Origin: Tyto alba
Taxonomy: Eukaryota; Chordata; Aves; Strigiformes; Tytonidae
Direction: 5' to 3'
Length of the DNA stretch: 64,000 nt
NCBI RefSeq assembly: GCF_018691265.1
Contig: NW_024881313.1
Coordinates: forward strand, 39,301,518 to 39,365,517
Part shown: positions 10,663-22,797 of the stretch, one piece after another
How the letters are laid out: each line of letters begins with the position of its first letter
Numbering within the stretch: the stretch's first letter is position 1
Notes under the pieces: model-generated
Told to the model about the DNA's origin: nothing
Database searches by the model: none
What the model saw: only the letters and a program-made list of their open reading frames with translations
Program-made: the position numbers and the translations under genes

Positions 10663-13600
10663 ATGCAACATTCCAATCACATTGACCCTGTCAAAAATTA
10701 TGGCCTCATGAATGAGCGTATCAAGTTGCAATCTGCGGTTGGCCTTTGGGGAACAGGAGTCTACTACTGTTCCAGAGACTTTAGCTGAAAGACTAACATC
10801 TCTTTGTTTTCATTCAGGAGGTTGCCCACTCCAGCTCTGGAGTCCCTATGACCAGCATGGAGCACAGGTCCACTTCTCCCCATCTGTTTGTGGAGCTTAC
10901 ACAGAAGATTAATCTGTGGTGAGGTCATTGCCTTCTGGCAAGCCACTTCAAAGGACATATCTGTTTGAGTATAAAGGATGTTTAGGGTAGTAGCTTGGAT
11001 AGAGACATTCACATGAGATGCGTCTGTTTACTCAAAGAAAGCTCAGCCATAAGCTCCTGTGTCTCAGTCAAACAGGGATATTACTACTCATTTTAATTAT
11101 CAGTTCTCTGGGGCTTCTTCCATGAATTGCTGTAGCACCTTGTGTGACACATCTCTCATCCCAGTGTTGTCCTCCGGGCACTGCTGTACAAGGCAGAAGG
11201 AGAAATTACTTCTCACCAAGGCTAAAGAAGTACAGATATAGGTGTCTTTCTGTTCAGGGAGCCATCTGTTTGCTGTCTTCACATGAAAGCTGTGTAACCA
11301 TGTAAACAGAGTTGGGATTTTTGCTTGATTGCAGCAATATGCCCATTTGTTGTTTTTCCTATTAACCTTCCAGTGATGGAGCAAAGAGATTAGGAAATGA
11401 ACTACATGAAAGAATTCTGAATGATATTCCCTATCAGATCTGGCTGTTCCTGAGGTATGTTAGAAATGAGCTTTTCAAATGAGGGGAGGTTGTTCATCAA
11501 AGTCCTTTTAAACTTGGAATTCACAGGTCAAACTGAATGTGTGTCTCTCCCTCTTTCTCTTTCAAAAAGTATCTGAATAAGAGGGGACATGTTGACCTTG
11601 GAAATTACCTCCTTCTGTTCCTGAAGGAGATGAGAGGCAGAAGGAAGAGGTTAGAAGTGCGAAGTGCTTTGGGGTTTGGACGTTGAACACTTCAGCCTTC
11701 TGTTGCAACACATTTGCTAAACAACATAAGTGATGAAAAATAGCATTCTTCTGCTCACAGCCCCTTTATCAGCCTTCGCATCTGATGACAGGACTGCAAA
11801 TTGTAACTAGCTATTAACAATTAAATAGGAAGAAGAGTGACCTGATGACCTCCGTGGTGCTGGAAGAAAACTTGCAGAGCATCTAAGACTTGGCTTGGTG
11901 CTAACCACTGCAGACAACAGCATCTGTACAAAAAGATCATGTCAAAAATAACCAACATTAAAAAAAGGCGTTAGTTCTGAGCAAACCTAATGAAGAACAG
12001 GTCCTGTTTGTTTCATTTTCTAACCTGCTTTATCATATGACTTTATTCAAATTCCAGACAAGCCAACAGAAAGAAGTCTAGTACATTGAGATGAGGGTAC
12101 TTTGGCATTTCTGTCAAACCAGACAGTGCCTATTCTGGCAAATATTGCCACAAGGAAATTGTTGACCAAACTTTACAGATCTGTCTGGGGCAAATCTGCC
12201 ACTGGATGTGTTAAAGGCAAGGGACCAGCTTTATTTTATTTTATATATTCTCAGATATTTCAAGAGTCACTCCACAAGGGCAAGTGTCCTGAGTGCTGTC
12301 ATAGACTCATGTGGGTATCTCAGGTACACTGTCTGAAATTACCTGAAACACCCATGTTTAGGGAATTGACTCACAGAGTTTCCAACAGCATAGGTATCTA
12401 TGTGTGAGCTCTCTGTGTTCAGTTGAATTGTCCACGCTCTGGTCTGCCCAATCAGACCATGACTCAATCTTGCTTGAGTTTAGTTATCTAAGAGCTGGAC
12501 ATCTATTCTATGCATGTCTTCTGAGCTCTCTCTAAAATCAATGGAAAGAGACAGATCTCATCCACAGGAGATGAGTCACCCCACCAAAATATTCTGCTTA
12601 AAATTTCTCTTAAAGGACTTAATGCTCCTCCCTTGATTGGAGGGTAAGACCACTAGTTTAGCTTTTCTATTTTACTGTAAGTTCTTGATTTGTTTGCACC
12701 TCTGTAAGTGTCTAGTGCCATGTGAGCTGCCCAAATGCAACCCAGCTAATGTCTAGCTGCAACTCCGAAAGGACTGAACCTTGTAAAAATTGGGGATATT
12801 TCAAGTTATATGAAGGCCATCCATATGACTGGCATAGTCTAGACATTCAGCTTCTAACCTTCAGATAGATAGAGGATGATGAACACATCCCTCATTAAAG
12901 GTCACAGCAATGATCAGTACTACACGTCCAGCATTTTACGCAGTATACAATATATTCTCTTTGTAAAAGAAGATAACATGCTTAGAGATACAGGAATTGA
13001 CATTATTTTTCTCCTGTCATTAAAACTCCTGTTTATTTTCAATCTCCTGTGCTTCTACAAAAAATCTCAACCCTCATTGTTGGGTTATAACTGCAGCATG
13101 TCCACCATAAGGGTGACAACCAGAGCCAGGGCAGCTGGATGTTGAGATGCAGGAGGTGTTTGCCATGGTGCCAGTTTCACAGGTAAATTCACATTAATCA
13201 CTAAGGCAAACACTGAAATAAGAAATATGAAATCCCAATGAGTCAGGCTGATGTATTTCAGTCTGACTTCAAAGCACACTATGCAATTGGTAAACTGTGG
13301 AACTATCTTGAGGTATTTTATAATACAATCCAGAAAACCAGCTGGGTGGAATTACCACACTTGTAAAATTAAATGAAGAGGACAGTTCCCAAGATTTCTC
13401 CCAGGACTGCTGTGAACAGTTTAATTGTCAAAGTGAAGGAATTAAGCTAGCCAGAGGATTACTAGCACAGAGGTAGAATAGGTGTCTACAAATATTTGCA
13501 GACAAAGGCAAGGATTGATAGCAAAAAGAGATAAATGTCACAAGAAGCAGATTAAAAAATGAGAAGAGAGTGGGCAAAACATCCCAAAATTAAAATATTT

Positions 13601-16318
13601 TTATTATGTGTAATCTATCACCAGACTTTGCCACTCAGGGCATAAAAAATTGGAAGAGCTTCTCAAGATAATTGCATATATCACTAAAAGTTCAGACATT
13701 TAAAAGTAGGTTTCTAGCTTCAAAATGGAAACACTAAAATATTTTCATTATATTTTATCAATATTTTAATGGATTTAATTTTCTATGCTCCTTTAAAAAA
13801 GACTGGATTTTCAGTTGATGGAGAATGTCAGCCATTGTGGTTATTTCATCTCTAATGTTATGAAGGGAAAATAATCATCAAAAGTCACAAGAGAATATCA
13901 AATAAAGTTTTTATGAAGAAGGTATTAATTTAGAAATTCTGTTTTTATTTAAACAATCCAGTCTGAAAAAAAACTTTACCTGCATGTAAAAATGGACTTG
14001 AAAGAGAAGCAGAAAACTTAATGGAAAATATACTTTCCCAAAGGAATCTAGATGACCTTTCCTGTTCTGTGTTTTGGACTGGGTACCCAGGTACTGATTT
14101 CTGGTTACTTGTGGTGACGGAAACTAAAATTACATGTTGATTTTGATAAGCCCAAATTCAGAAGACATTACACAATCCATGAATTTGAAAGTGCTTCTGA
14201 ACTATGCAAATGGAAGAAATTTAAACAAACATTTTGGAACTTTGAGGATTTCTGTGTTTTTTCAATCCCTCCAGTCTCCTTTCTTAAAAAAAACAAAGAA
14301 GCAAATAAAAAGAACAAAATTTAAATGCAGAGCAAAAGTTCTCTGATGGTACAAAGGGAAAGAAAAGCATCATGAGAGAAAAGAGAATACAAAGAGAATT
14401 TTGGAACAAAATGAGAAATTGAATTCGTATTTTTAAGAAAAATATTTTTATTTAAAAAAAAACAGACAAACCACAAAACATTTTCATTTTAATAAAACAG
14501 AAAGATAAGCAAGGAAATATTCCTTAAAGCCAGCTTGAAAAACATTAAGCAGCTGAAGCGTTAATTGTAAATGAAAATTAGTAAGAATAAGCCTCATCAA
14601 AACTAAATTATTTTTAGTGCCTTGCTGTAGTAAATTAATGAGCAAATATTTCAAGCTTCAAACCACAGTTAGAGATGGGATCCACCTGACTATTTGTAAA
14701 CAACTACACCCAAGTTAATCAACTGGGTTAATCACCATTTTTAGTTGAAAGGAGATTTAATGTATGATTTGTCCAAAGCAGAGTTTAAAATGGGACTGAT
14801 GAATCAGACCATAGAAGGTGTATTTTTTTTCCATTGGGTTTAAGAGAGAATCAAGATGACAAGTGTGTGTCTAAAGGCTTTCGTTGTAAAATTAGACAAG
14901 ATGAATATTGTCTTTTCATGCCTTCAGTGCCTCATGTGCTAAATCCTTCATGGGCATTAAATACAAGAAGCCTGTTCAAAAGAAGACTTGCAGTACTTAT
15001 ATTATTGTCTTTCACAGAAAACTGGCAAGTACAGTAACTGTGATTTTAAAGTAATTTTGTATTGGTCAAGGTCTGAGCAGTTTGCTTAGAATGAGAATCT
15101 AGCTAACCCATAACACTTATCTGAAATTTCTACAAATTTGCATGCCTTCTTTAAGTTTTGTTATTTTAGTATTTTTTTATAACAATTGGAAAATGGAGGA
15201 GAAAAGAGGAAAAGAAACTTAATGGTTGCTAATCCCCTCTCTTTTTTTCAGCTATCTGCAAGAACCAGGAAATCTGTCTGAAAAGAGAGACTGAGTTACA
15301 CAGTCCGGGATGACTTGTAAAAGTCATTCCACATCTCTAACAAAAAGGATCCTTTCCAGACAGTTGAAAGTGGACAGATTCCTCAAGCTCCAGTTCCTCA
15401 TGCCATATTTTACAAATAAATCTGACTCCAGGAACCCAGGGAGCCGACGAATTTAGGTAAAGAAAATGACTTGGAGAATTAACCCATGGTTCCTAGACCT
15501 TCGTTACTGGCAGGAGTACTGGAATCTTTTGATTGTGCCACTATCAATCAATTTAATGGCAATACAGTCATGCACTTGGTTATGAGGTCATCCTGGGTTA
15601 CTAGCTGAAGCATGGAATGACCTCAGACCTTACTAAACCACTAAGGGGATTTTGGATAACGTACGTACATGTTTTCATTAGATTTTGGAGAAGCCCAATG
15701 AGGGGCAGGTGGCGGGAAAGGTTTGCTGTGTGCTTTGTCTATTGGTTTTGCTCTTACATCCTAATTTGATTAAACACCTGTTGTGTAATTGAAAGGTTTT
15801 CCCATATCTAGAAGTGTGATTTTTTTTTTTTTCTTTTTTTTTCTGGAAAACAGGGAAGGAATGTCTTGGAAAACAAACTCAGCGGCATCAATCTTATCCC
15901 TTCCAATATCTCAGCGGGTGTAATGCTCCTTGCCACTTGTACGAACTCAGAACTTTTGAGTTTAATTTTAGATGTTCATTTGTATTGAGCCAGTTCATGC
16001 ATAAATGCTGTGACAGAGTCCTGGCAAATTAGCTGGTCTCCTGGATGTTCTGCTGGATTAATTATGGTCTAAGAATTTTTTCTGATTATAAACGTAATTT
16101 GGATTTCAATGCCCTCATTTTCTGGATGTTAACTTTCTTAGCTCATTTTAAGAAATGTTTTAAAATAGTTATATGTGTCTTTGTTTTATTTCATAGATGT
16201 GCTAACAGCATTCAGAATGATATATATTATTATTTTAACCATATTAAGATCTAATCTTACAGGTTGGCTCAGTTTGTTTTTAAAAGAAAGACAAAATATG
16301 ATTTAAATCCCTGTGAGG
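10663..16318. other. Non-coding unique DNA; AT-rich block at about 14.4-14.8 kb
   Basis: No repeat family or gene is recognised. The short frames here (for example 10764-11012 minus, 11100-11384 minus, 12102-12407 plus, 12876-13145 plus, 14134-14346 plus) lack motifs and splice support. From about 14400 to 14800 the sequence is AT-rich with several homeodomain-type TTAATT and TAAATTA motifs and two GTTAATCA words (14714-14721, 14727-14734). A T-rich tract lies near 15820-15843. Confidence 0.55.
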
Positions 16319-16345
16319 TTTTTTTTTTTTTTTTTTTTTTTTTTT
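16319..16345. repeat. Poly(T) tract, 27 T
   Basis: Uninterrupted T run followed by GTTTTG. No retrotransposon body is recognisable next to it. Confidence 0.9.
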
Positions 16346-19300
16346 GTTTTGATAAATATTTTGGGGTACAGTCTTTTATTAGAAAATGTTTTCTAAACTT
16401 CTACCATTTCCATAAAATGAAATTTCTCTAGAAGCTAGAAGGAAAGAAACATTAAAGACTGTCTTTCCGGACTTCAAATAAATTGGGAAAGTTTCTTACC
16501 TGAAATATATTATCTTAGAAATTTTTACCCTGTTAGCAGAAAGTTGACATTATAGACCATTTTGACTTTTCCTGTTAGTTTTCCCTAATTACACAAAAAG
16601 CCTAGAGAAGTATTTCTCAGTCTGTTTCAATTCAAGACAGATGAATTCAGTGGAAAAAAAGAAAAGAAAAACAAGAAAAAGAAAAAAAAGCATGAACTAA
16701 TTCTGCAATATAGACTCAATATTTTCTATTTACAACTGAATAAAAGTTAAACTAAGCTTTAACAATTTCTATATAATTTTATATTTCATCATTTCTTTTA
16801 TCTTCTCTGTTGTGAGGACATAAAGTCCGCTCATGGTTTTCAAAGCAAAGAAAGAATGTAAATACTGTGTTTTCATATAGACTGGTCTTAGAATCCAAAG
16901 CTTAATGTCAGCATTTCTGTAAATTTTGCTTGCATCTTCTGTGGGCTTCCATAAGCCATATCAGATTGCTTTGAGAACTACACATGTTTTGTATGATAGT
17001 GCCTTCCCCTAAAATACCAGTGGAGTGCAAGTGTATAAAACCTGGCTGCATCTGTCAGAGCAACCTGGGCCAGGTTCTCTTCTCCAACACAGGATGCTAA
17101 AGTACAGAAGGAAAAAGCAGAAGAAACTCAGACAGTAATAGAGTTACTTTTCCCTGCCACACCCTCCCAGCTTTCAGCAATCGACTTTATAGACTTCCTC
17201 AGAAAATCATGTTTAAGTCTCTGCTGGATTTCTCCCCTGTGATGTGGCCTAGTCCTGTTTCAGTGCATTTCTGTTTTTCCTTTCAGAACATCTGGAAGCA
17301 ACGAGTCACTTGCTTTTTTCGGAGGAGTGTGAAAAGGGGCTGCCTTTTGTCTCTGATCACACTGGCCACCACTGACCTGCTAGTGCTGATGTGCCAAAAA
17401 GAATTTCAGAATCCACTAGATTTATATCCCCCCATCTGTAATCCTGATCCACCTCCATTTCCTTGGCCTTGAATGAAAGTGTATTTCATTGACATTTGCA
17501 CTGGGATTTTCAAGCAAGTTGAAAACTATGAGCTAGATATCTCTGATTTTAATTGACTTTATTATTAAAAAAAAAAAAAAACCAAAACCAAGATAATGCC
17601 AGCTGCTTCATAAGTGACATAACTTCATCAAAGAATTGTGACCTAAATAAGCATTATTAGGTAAGTTTTGAAAGCTTTTGCCAGCTAGATCAAAGGAAAT
17701 TAAGAGGTATTAGTTTTAAAAGGTAAGTCTTGGATTTGACTGTAGAGCACTCTTTGCTTCCAGGCTCCCTTCCACATGAACTCACAGGGATGCTTAACCA
17801 ACAAGTCAGTTCACACTGAATATCACCTGAAACTCTGCCTGTGCCTCACACTGAGCACAACACTTTGCTAGATCTACCACCTTCTCAGAAAGGATGTCAC
17901 TGTGGAAACACCAAGCCCCCTCTCAAACAATCATTTTCTCCCCGGAGAATCACATGGGATTCATCTGATGAAACATGAGCATCTACAATGGAGAAGTAGT
18001 TAAACCTGAACCTTCACTTTGTCTTTATTTGGAGGATACTGAAGCAATTCAGTCAAGACAATCTGGGGTGCAATTCATCTCTTTACAAAAAATTTATTTA
18101 AATTTTTTCAGAACTGCTCAGTAAGAGGGGCTGTTTTTCTCCAGTACCTATAAGGAAGCTCATGTGTCCTAGTCCTGCTATAAGTACCAACCCAGAAGAC
18201 ATGAAAATTAGGATTTTTGCCCGGGTTACCACCCCAGTTGACTATTTTGGATCTAGAAGTGCCTTCTCTCCTCTGTCCATGTCTTTTCATCCATCTTTTA
18301 GCATCAGCATTTTCACAGAGTAATTCTGGATGACTTGTGCATTGATGTCCCACAAAAGAAAAGTGATCCCTCCTCCATTCCTTGTTTTCCAGGGTCTTTC
18401 CAGCAGAGAGATGGTAGGAGTATGGAAGAACCCAAAGCCACAAACTGGGAGCCATATGATATCTGCTCTGTCCTAAAAACTGGACAACTAATTCAGTTCC
18501 CTCTTTATAGTCCTCCTCATACTTGTTCTGCTATGAAGATCCTCATGAGGCCCTTCTCCGGAAGACATGTTTAGAGATCTTCCTTGATTCCTTGACTCTA
18601 TTTTGCTATGGGAAATGAAGTAATTTCATATGTTGCCCTTTTTTTCCCAGTAAGCTTCCTGGTAAGTGTCTTTTATCTTTCAGGTGACAATCCCCAGCAA
18701 GCTCTGATGCAAACAGCAGTGGAGTCAGACTAGAAGCCTGCCACGTAGTTAGCACAACTCAATACCATGACCTGGGATTTAAAGAGCAAACTTTCTAATG
18801 TTAATTGCTTGATCGTTTTTTCAAAGAGCTGGACAGCTGGTTCAGTATGCAAAATGGATGTCTGGCATTTCTCTAACTACAAGCTTCAGGTTAAAAAACA
18901 ATCTGACTCAAATCAACCTGGAGAAAAGCACTGTAACATCATACAGTAATATTTTATGTATTAAAACTACTGTAACTAGAGGCTGAATTTGCTATCAGTT
19001 GGAGGCCTCTTACCAAATTTTTTTCCACATTTTTAATCAAAAGACTTAGGTATACTACTCCATATTAAAGTCTAGCCCCTGAGGATATTTTCTTGATTAA
19101 GCAAACACATTTTTAGCTCAGCACTTGGCAAAAGAAAAATCATCTGAAACTATCGATCACAGAAAGCTTAACAGGTTAGAAAAATGTTTGGACAAAGGGA
19201 GAAGGTAATAATAATAATAAATTGCATCTGGGTTGATAACCTCCTTGCCAGCTGGATCTTCAGCCAGCTGGAATCAGAAATGGCAATGACGTGAAGCTCT

Positions 19301-19910
19301 GTATACACAGTGGTTACTAAAACTTAAAGCAATACAATGTACAGTAAATACTGAAAATATGACTGTGATTAGGAATCAGAGCCTAAGAAGTGCCTGTAAA
19401 ATACATATTTGCAAATTTTTCTGTAGGAAAATCTGATGATGTTGTCTGTGACGTGATACTGTGCCACACTAGGTCACGGATAAGGGGTCATGTTGGAGAT
19501 GGCAGGTCATACAATGGAAACATTCACGGTGGGGCTTACAGCTGCCAAACATCTCCTAGCAGGGACTTTTTTTCTTGGTATAACTCCTTTAGCAGGGCCC
19601 AGAGGTGCAGCACAGAGCTAGGATTTCCCCTCACCTTCCAGGACTGGAGGAACGTAAGTCCAAAGTAAATTGTGAGTCTCATACTTGGTGTAGTAGACTT
19701 GGCAGCTCCAAGCTACTCAGACAGTGGACACTGCACTGGTATATTATCATTTATGTCCCAGGTCAGTGATGTTCTGTAGTACAAATCAATGGCACCCTGA
19801 TGTCAATGGAATTTAAACACGTTGTAAACTGCTGTGTGGTTTTGTTTAGGATCTAAACATAAACCCTTGTAAAGCCCTTTCAACAGGGCATGTTTATTAT
19901 CTACCAAAAA

Positions 19911-19912
<2 letters not shown>
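16346..19912. other. Non-coding, nothing identified
   Basis: Contains an A run near 17567 and short frames at 17209-17472 (plus) and 18108-18455 (minus). The first begins near a good-looking acceptor (TTTTTCCTTTCAG) but has no matching donor or motif. (AAT)n-like triplets occur briefly near 19208-19220. Confidence 0.5.

Positions 19913-19946
<34 letters not shown>
19913..19946. repeat. Poly(A) tract, 34 A
   Basis: Uninterrupted A run. It gives a Phe run to the chance minus-strand frame at 19901-20155. Confidence 0.9.
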
Positions 19947-19951
<5 letters not shown>

Positions 19952-22709
19952 AGGAAGAAAACTAGTTAATAGCACAGGGGAATAACTTCTTAGATGATAT
20001 GACCCTTTCCACTCACTAGCCATGGGAGAAACCCTATTCTCTCCCACCCACTCAGCTATTTGTTGATCCACCTTCCTGGTCCTATCATCCACCAGTTTGA
20101 GCAAAGCTGGAACCAGTTGGGATCTGTTAACCACCCTGGGCTGCTGTACCTTCACACACCTGCTTCAAGCCAAGCACATGTTTAAGTGCTTTCCCTGAGC
20201 AGTGGCTGTGACCTCTCACGCTTGATCTTATACGCTGGACAACTGCAGCTGCCATTCACCTTGGAGATAGTAGTGGATTTCTAATGACTGCTAGGAAGAT
20301 GCCTTTTCATGCTGGAAAGCAGTCCCCAGCTAGTTCAGGCTCCTGGAACGTAGTATAGCCCACTTCTTAAGGAATCTGACCACAGGCAAAGAAAAATAAG
20401 TCCAGAATGGACTTAAGTCCATATTTTAACTGGTTAATTAATTTAATGGTTTAATTTAAAAAGGAAATGGAAATAGCACTGGTAACACACTACACAAGTT
20501 ATGGCTCTCTGTGTATGTCTGTGAAGTTGTAACTAACATCAGTGCACAAGCTAACAGAAACCGCATCTTAAACCCAAGGATTTGGTGAGAAGTTTGAGCA
20601 TGAACTACTGCACATGCTCAAATGCTTTTTTTTTTTTTTTTTAATTCCATCAATATAAAGCTACTTATGTCCAGATGTGGAAAGCCATTACTGCTACATG
20701 TAAAAGCAAGTGCACTGCAGTTTCAATAGGTAAGTGTGCAAAAATATGTTTGGCATGGCTGTTCTAAGATTTAAAATTTAAAACCAACTTACTCATGATG
20801 CATTGCCGCTACTGCCAGGAACAACTGACCCCTGAGATGAAAACTGCTGGTCTAATTTTAAGGTCAGTGCCTTTTAATTTAAAATCCCATTTTGTTTAAT
20901 TGAAAACATGTCCCTTTTCGGCTAAATCAACCTTCTAAAATGGGCAAACATACAAAGAGAAATAATGATAAATTATTATCATCACTATTATTATTTTGGT
21001 TTTCTGGGGGTAATTACGTCATGCCTGTTCTCATCATGATATCTGATCAAAAATGGCCTTGAGGTGACCAAGAATAATGTGGACTGTTTCTCTAACACTG
21101 ATTAGGAAGCCTGCAAGAGGGTGTGGACAAGGATTGCCTAAGCAGGAGGTATACACTGAAAGAGAAACAGAGATACTGTTCGTGCGGGCATTGTGTCCTG
21201 CGGGCTGAATTTGGCCTGCTAGAACAATTCCTGCAGCTCTGACTGGAACTCTGGCACATCTTTATGTATCTGCTTCAGCACACACCTACAAGCACATCTA
21301 CCACAGGACCTGAAGGATCGCACCCCCAGCCCCATGACAAAGTAGAGGTTGGTCCTGTGCCAGGAGTGCGCACATTTATCCACATATACAAGGGACACGG
21401 CACATGCGTCTTGAGATATCACCAAAATTACATTTTTTATACCACTGGCAATACTTGCACCTGAAGGGACACCCTACCAGCTGCGTGGAGGGACAAGGAG
21501 GGATGACTGTTGCATATCTCTGTAAAAAGCTAGGACTGACTACAGTTGGGCTTCATCTTCCCCAACCATCTGATCTGGTCACCCTTGGCTTCCTTTATAC
21601 TTCATGGACATATAATTAACACTGTGAAAGGAGTTTAAGTTGTAGAACATCTTGTTTTAAAGGAGATGTTCAAAAGGGACCAGCTGAATCACACACAGAA
21701 GTGCCCATTTCTCTTCGTTGACTAGAAAGAAGGGCTGGGAAGACGGTTTTAGATCTAGAGAAATACAATACAGACATACGTCTGTCTTTGATCAGCTAAA
21801 TCCCCCTCTACTACGTAACACAATAGCTATTATTCAAATCAGAAAACTAAATGTCATCCAGTTGTTTGTATAACTTCAAGACAAGGAGTGCTGTAAGGGA
21901 GGCTTTGAAAGATCAATACAACACCTTTAAAGTTGTTTGCAGGCAGCTCCTCCTGTACTACCAACAGCATGGCAGAAATTGCATGTGCACTCTCTAAAAA
22001 TACAGAAAGCAGTAGATAGAAATAGGTACATAAAGCAGGAAGGAGACTCTTGATGCTAAATTAAACATAATACTAAGACTGCAAACATGGATATACAACC
22101 AAAATGATCAATTTCTTTCCTCATTATACTTTATATTGATCGTAACTGAACACTTCTAAAAGTTAGATCAATTAAAGTTAAAACAGGAGAATGGGAATGG
22201 TGAAACAACTGGATATTTTAAAAGACTCTTTTAAGAACAGTGTATTCTTCCACATTTTCTTCCTGAGCCAGGGTTTAAGGAGAAAATATGTATTGCTTTT
22301 TGTCTAGAGTACACACAGTACTTTACAAAACTTTGGCTTAATCTTTAGCTCCTCCAAGTCAGCATTGCTCCTCTCATAACAAGGGCTCATAATGTTAATT
22401 GACACCAGCTGAAAATCCAGTCCTTTGGGTATAGCTCCTCTGAGATTCATTTTGCCTTTGGAGTTCAAAACCAAGCAGGTTAGAATGTGATGTTGATTTT
22501 TCCATGGAAAACACTGATTTTTGGTAAAACCTTTCAGCTGAAAAATGAAAGCTTTTGGCTAGAGCCTGAAAATACACATTTGGAAAATGCGTAGCAGTTT
22601 CTCATTGGACTGTAATACCAACATTTTCTGTACCCACTCACTTCCCTGTACAGAAAATACCTTATAGTTTCACCTTCCTGAGAATATCATAAGACCACTT
22701 GGCACTGCA
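19947..22709. other. Non-coding, nothing identified
   Basis: Includes a T run at about 20627-20642. Overlapping short frames at 21219-21619 on both strands have no domain. No repeat family recognised. Confidence 0.55.
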
Positions 22710-22797
22710 GCATCATGGGAGATGTAGTCTAACTGAAAAATTTGGCCCAGATCAGGAAAGGGGGACTTGAGGTACCAAAAATACAATTCCCACAAGG
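22710..22797. repeat. 88-bp dispersed repeat, copy A, with ZNF143/THAP11-like ends
   Basis: The left end holds CATGGGAGATGTAGT within a 21-bp stretch identical to one at 53156-53176; the right end holds TCCCACAAGG, also shared. Both copies are exactly 88 bp from the first to the last shared block, with a common GGCC in register in the middle, so they look like one old element. On the minus strand the left end reads ACTACATCTCCCATGATGC, close to the SBS motif bound by ZNF143/THAP11 (remembered core ACTACAAYTCCCAG). The right end on the plus strand, TACAATTCCCA, resembles the same core in the opposite direction, so the unit may be a short element with inverted ends. The family is not known to me. 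Confidence 0.5.

Noticed and set aside
17281..17472. Possible plus-strand exon after TTTTTCCTTTCAG
   Set aside because: Good acceptor, but no matching donor and a Pro-rich chance-looking end with a stop; no homology recognised.
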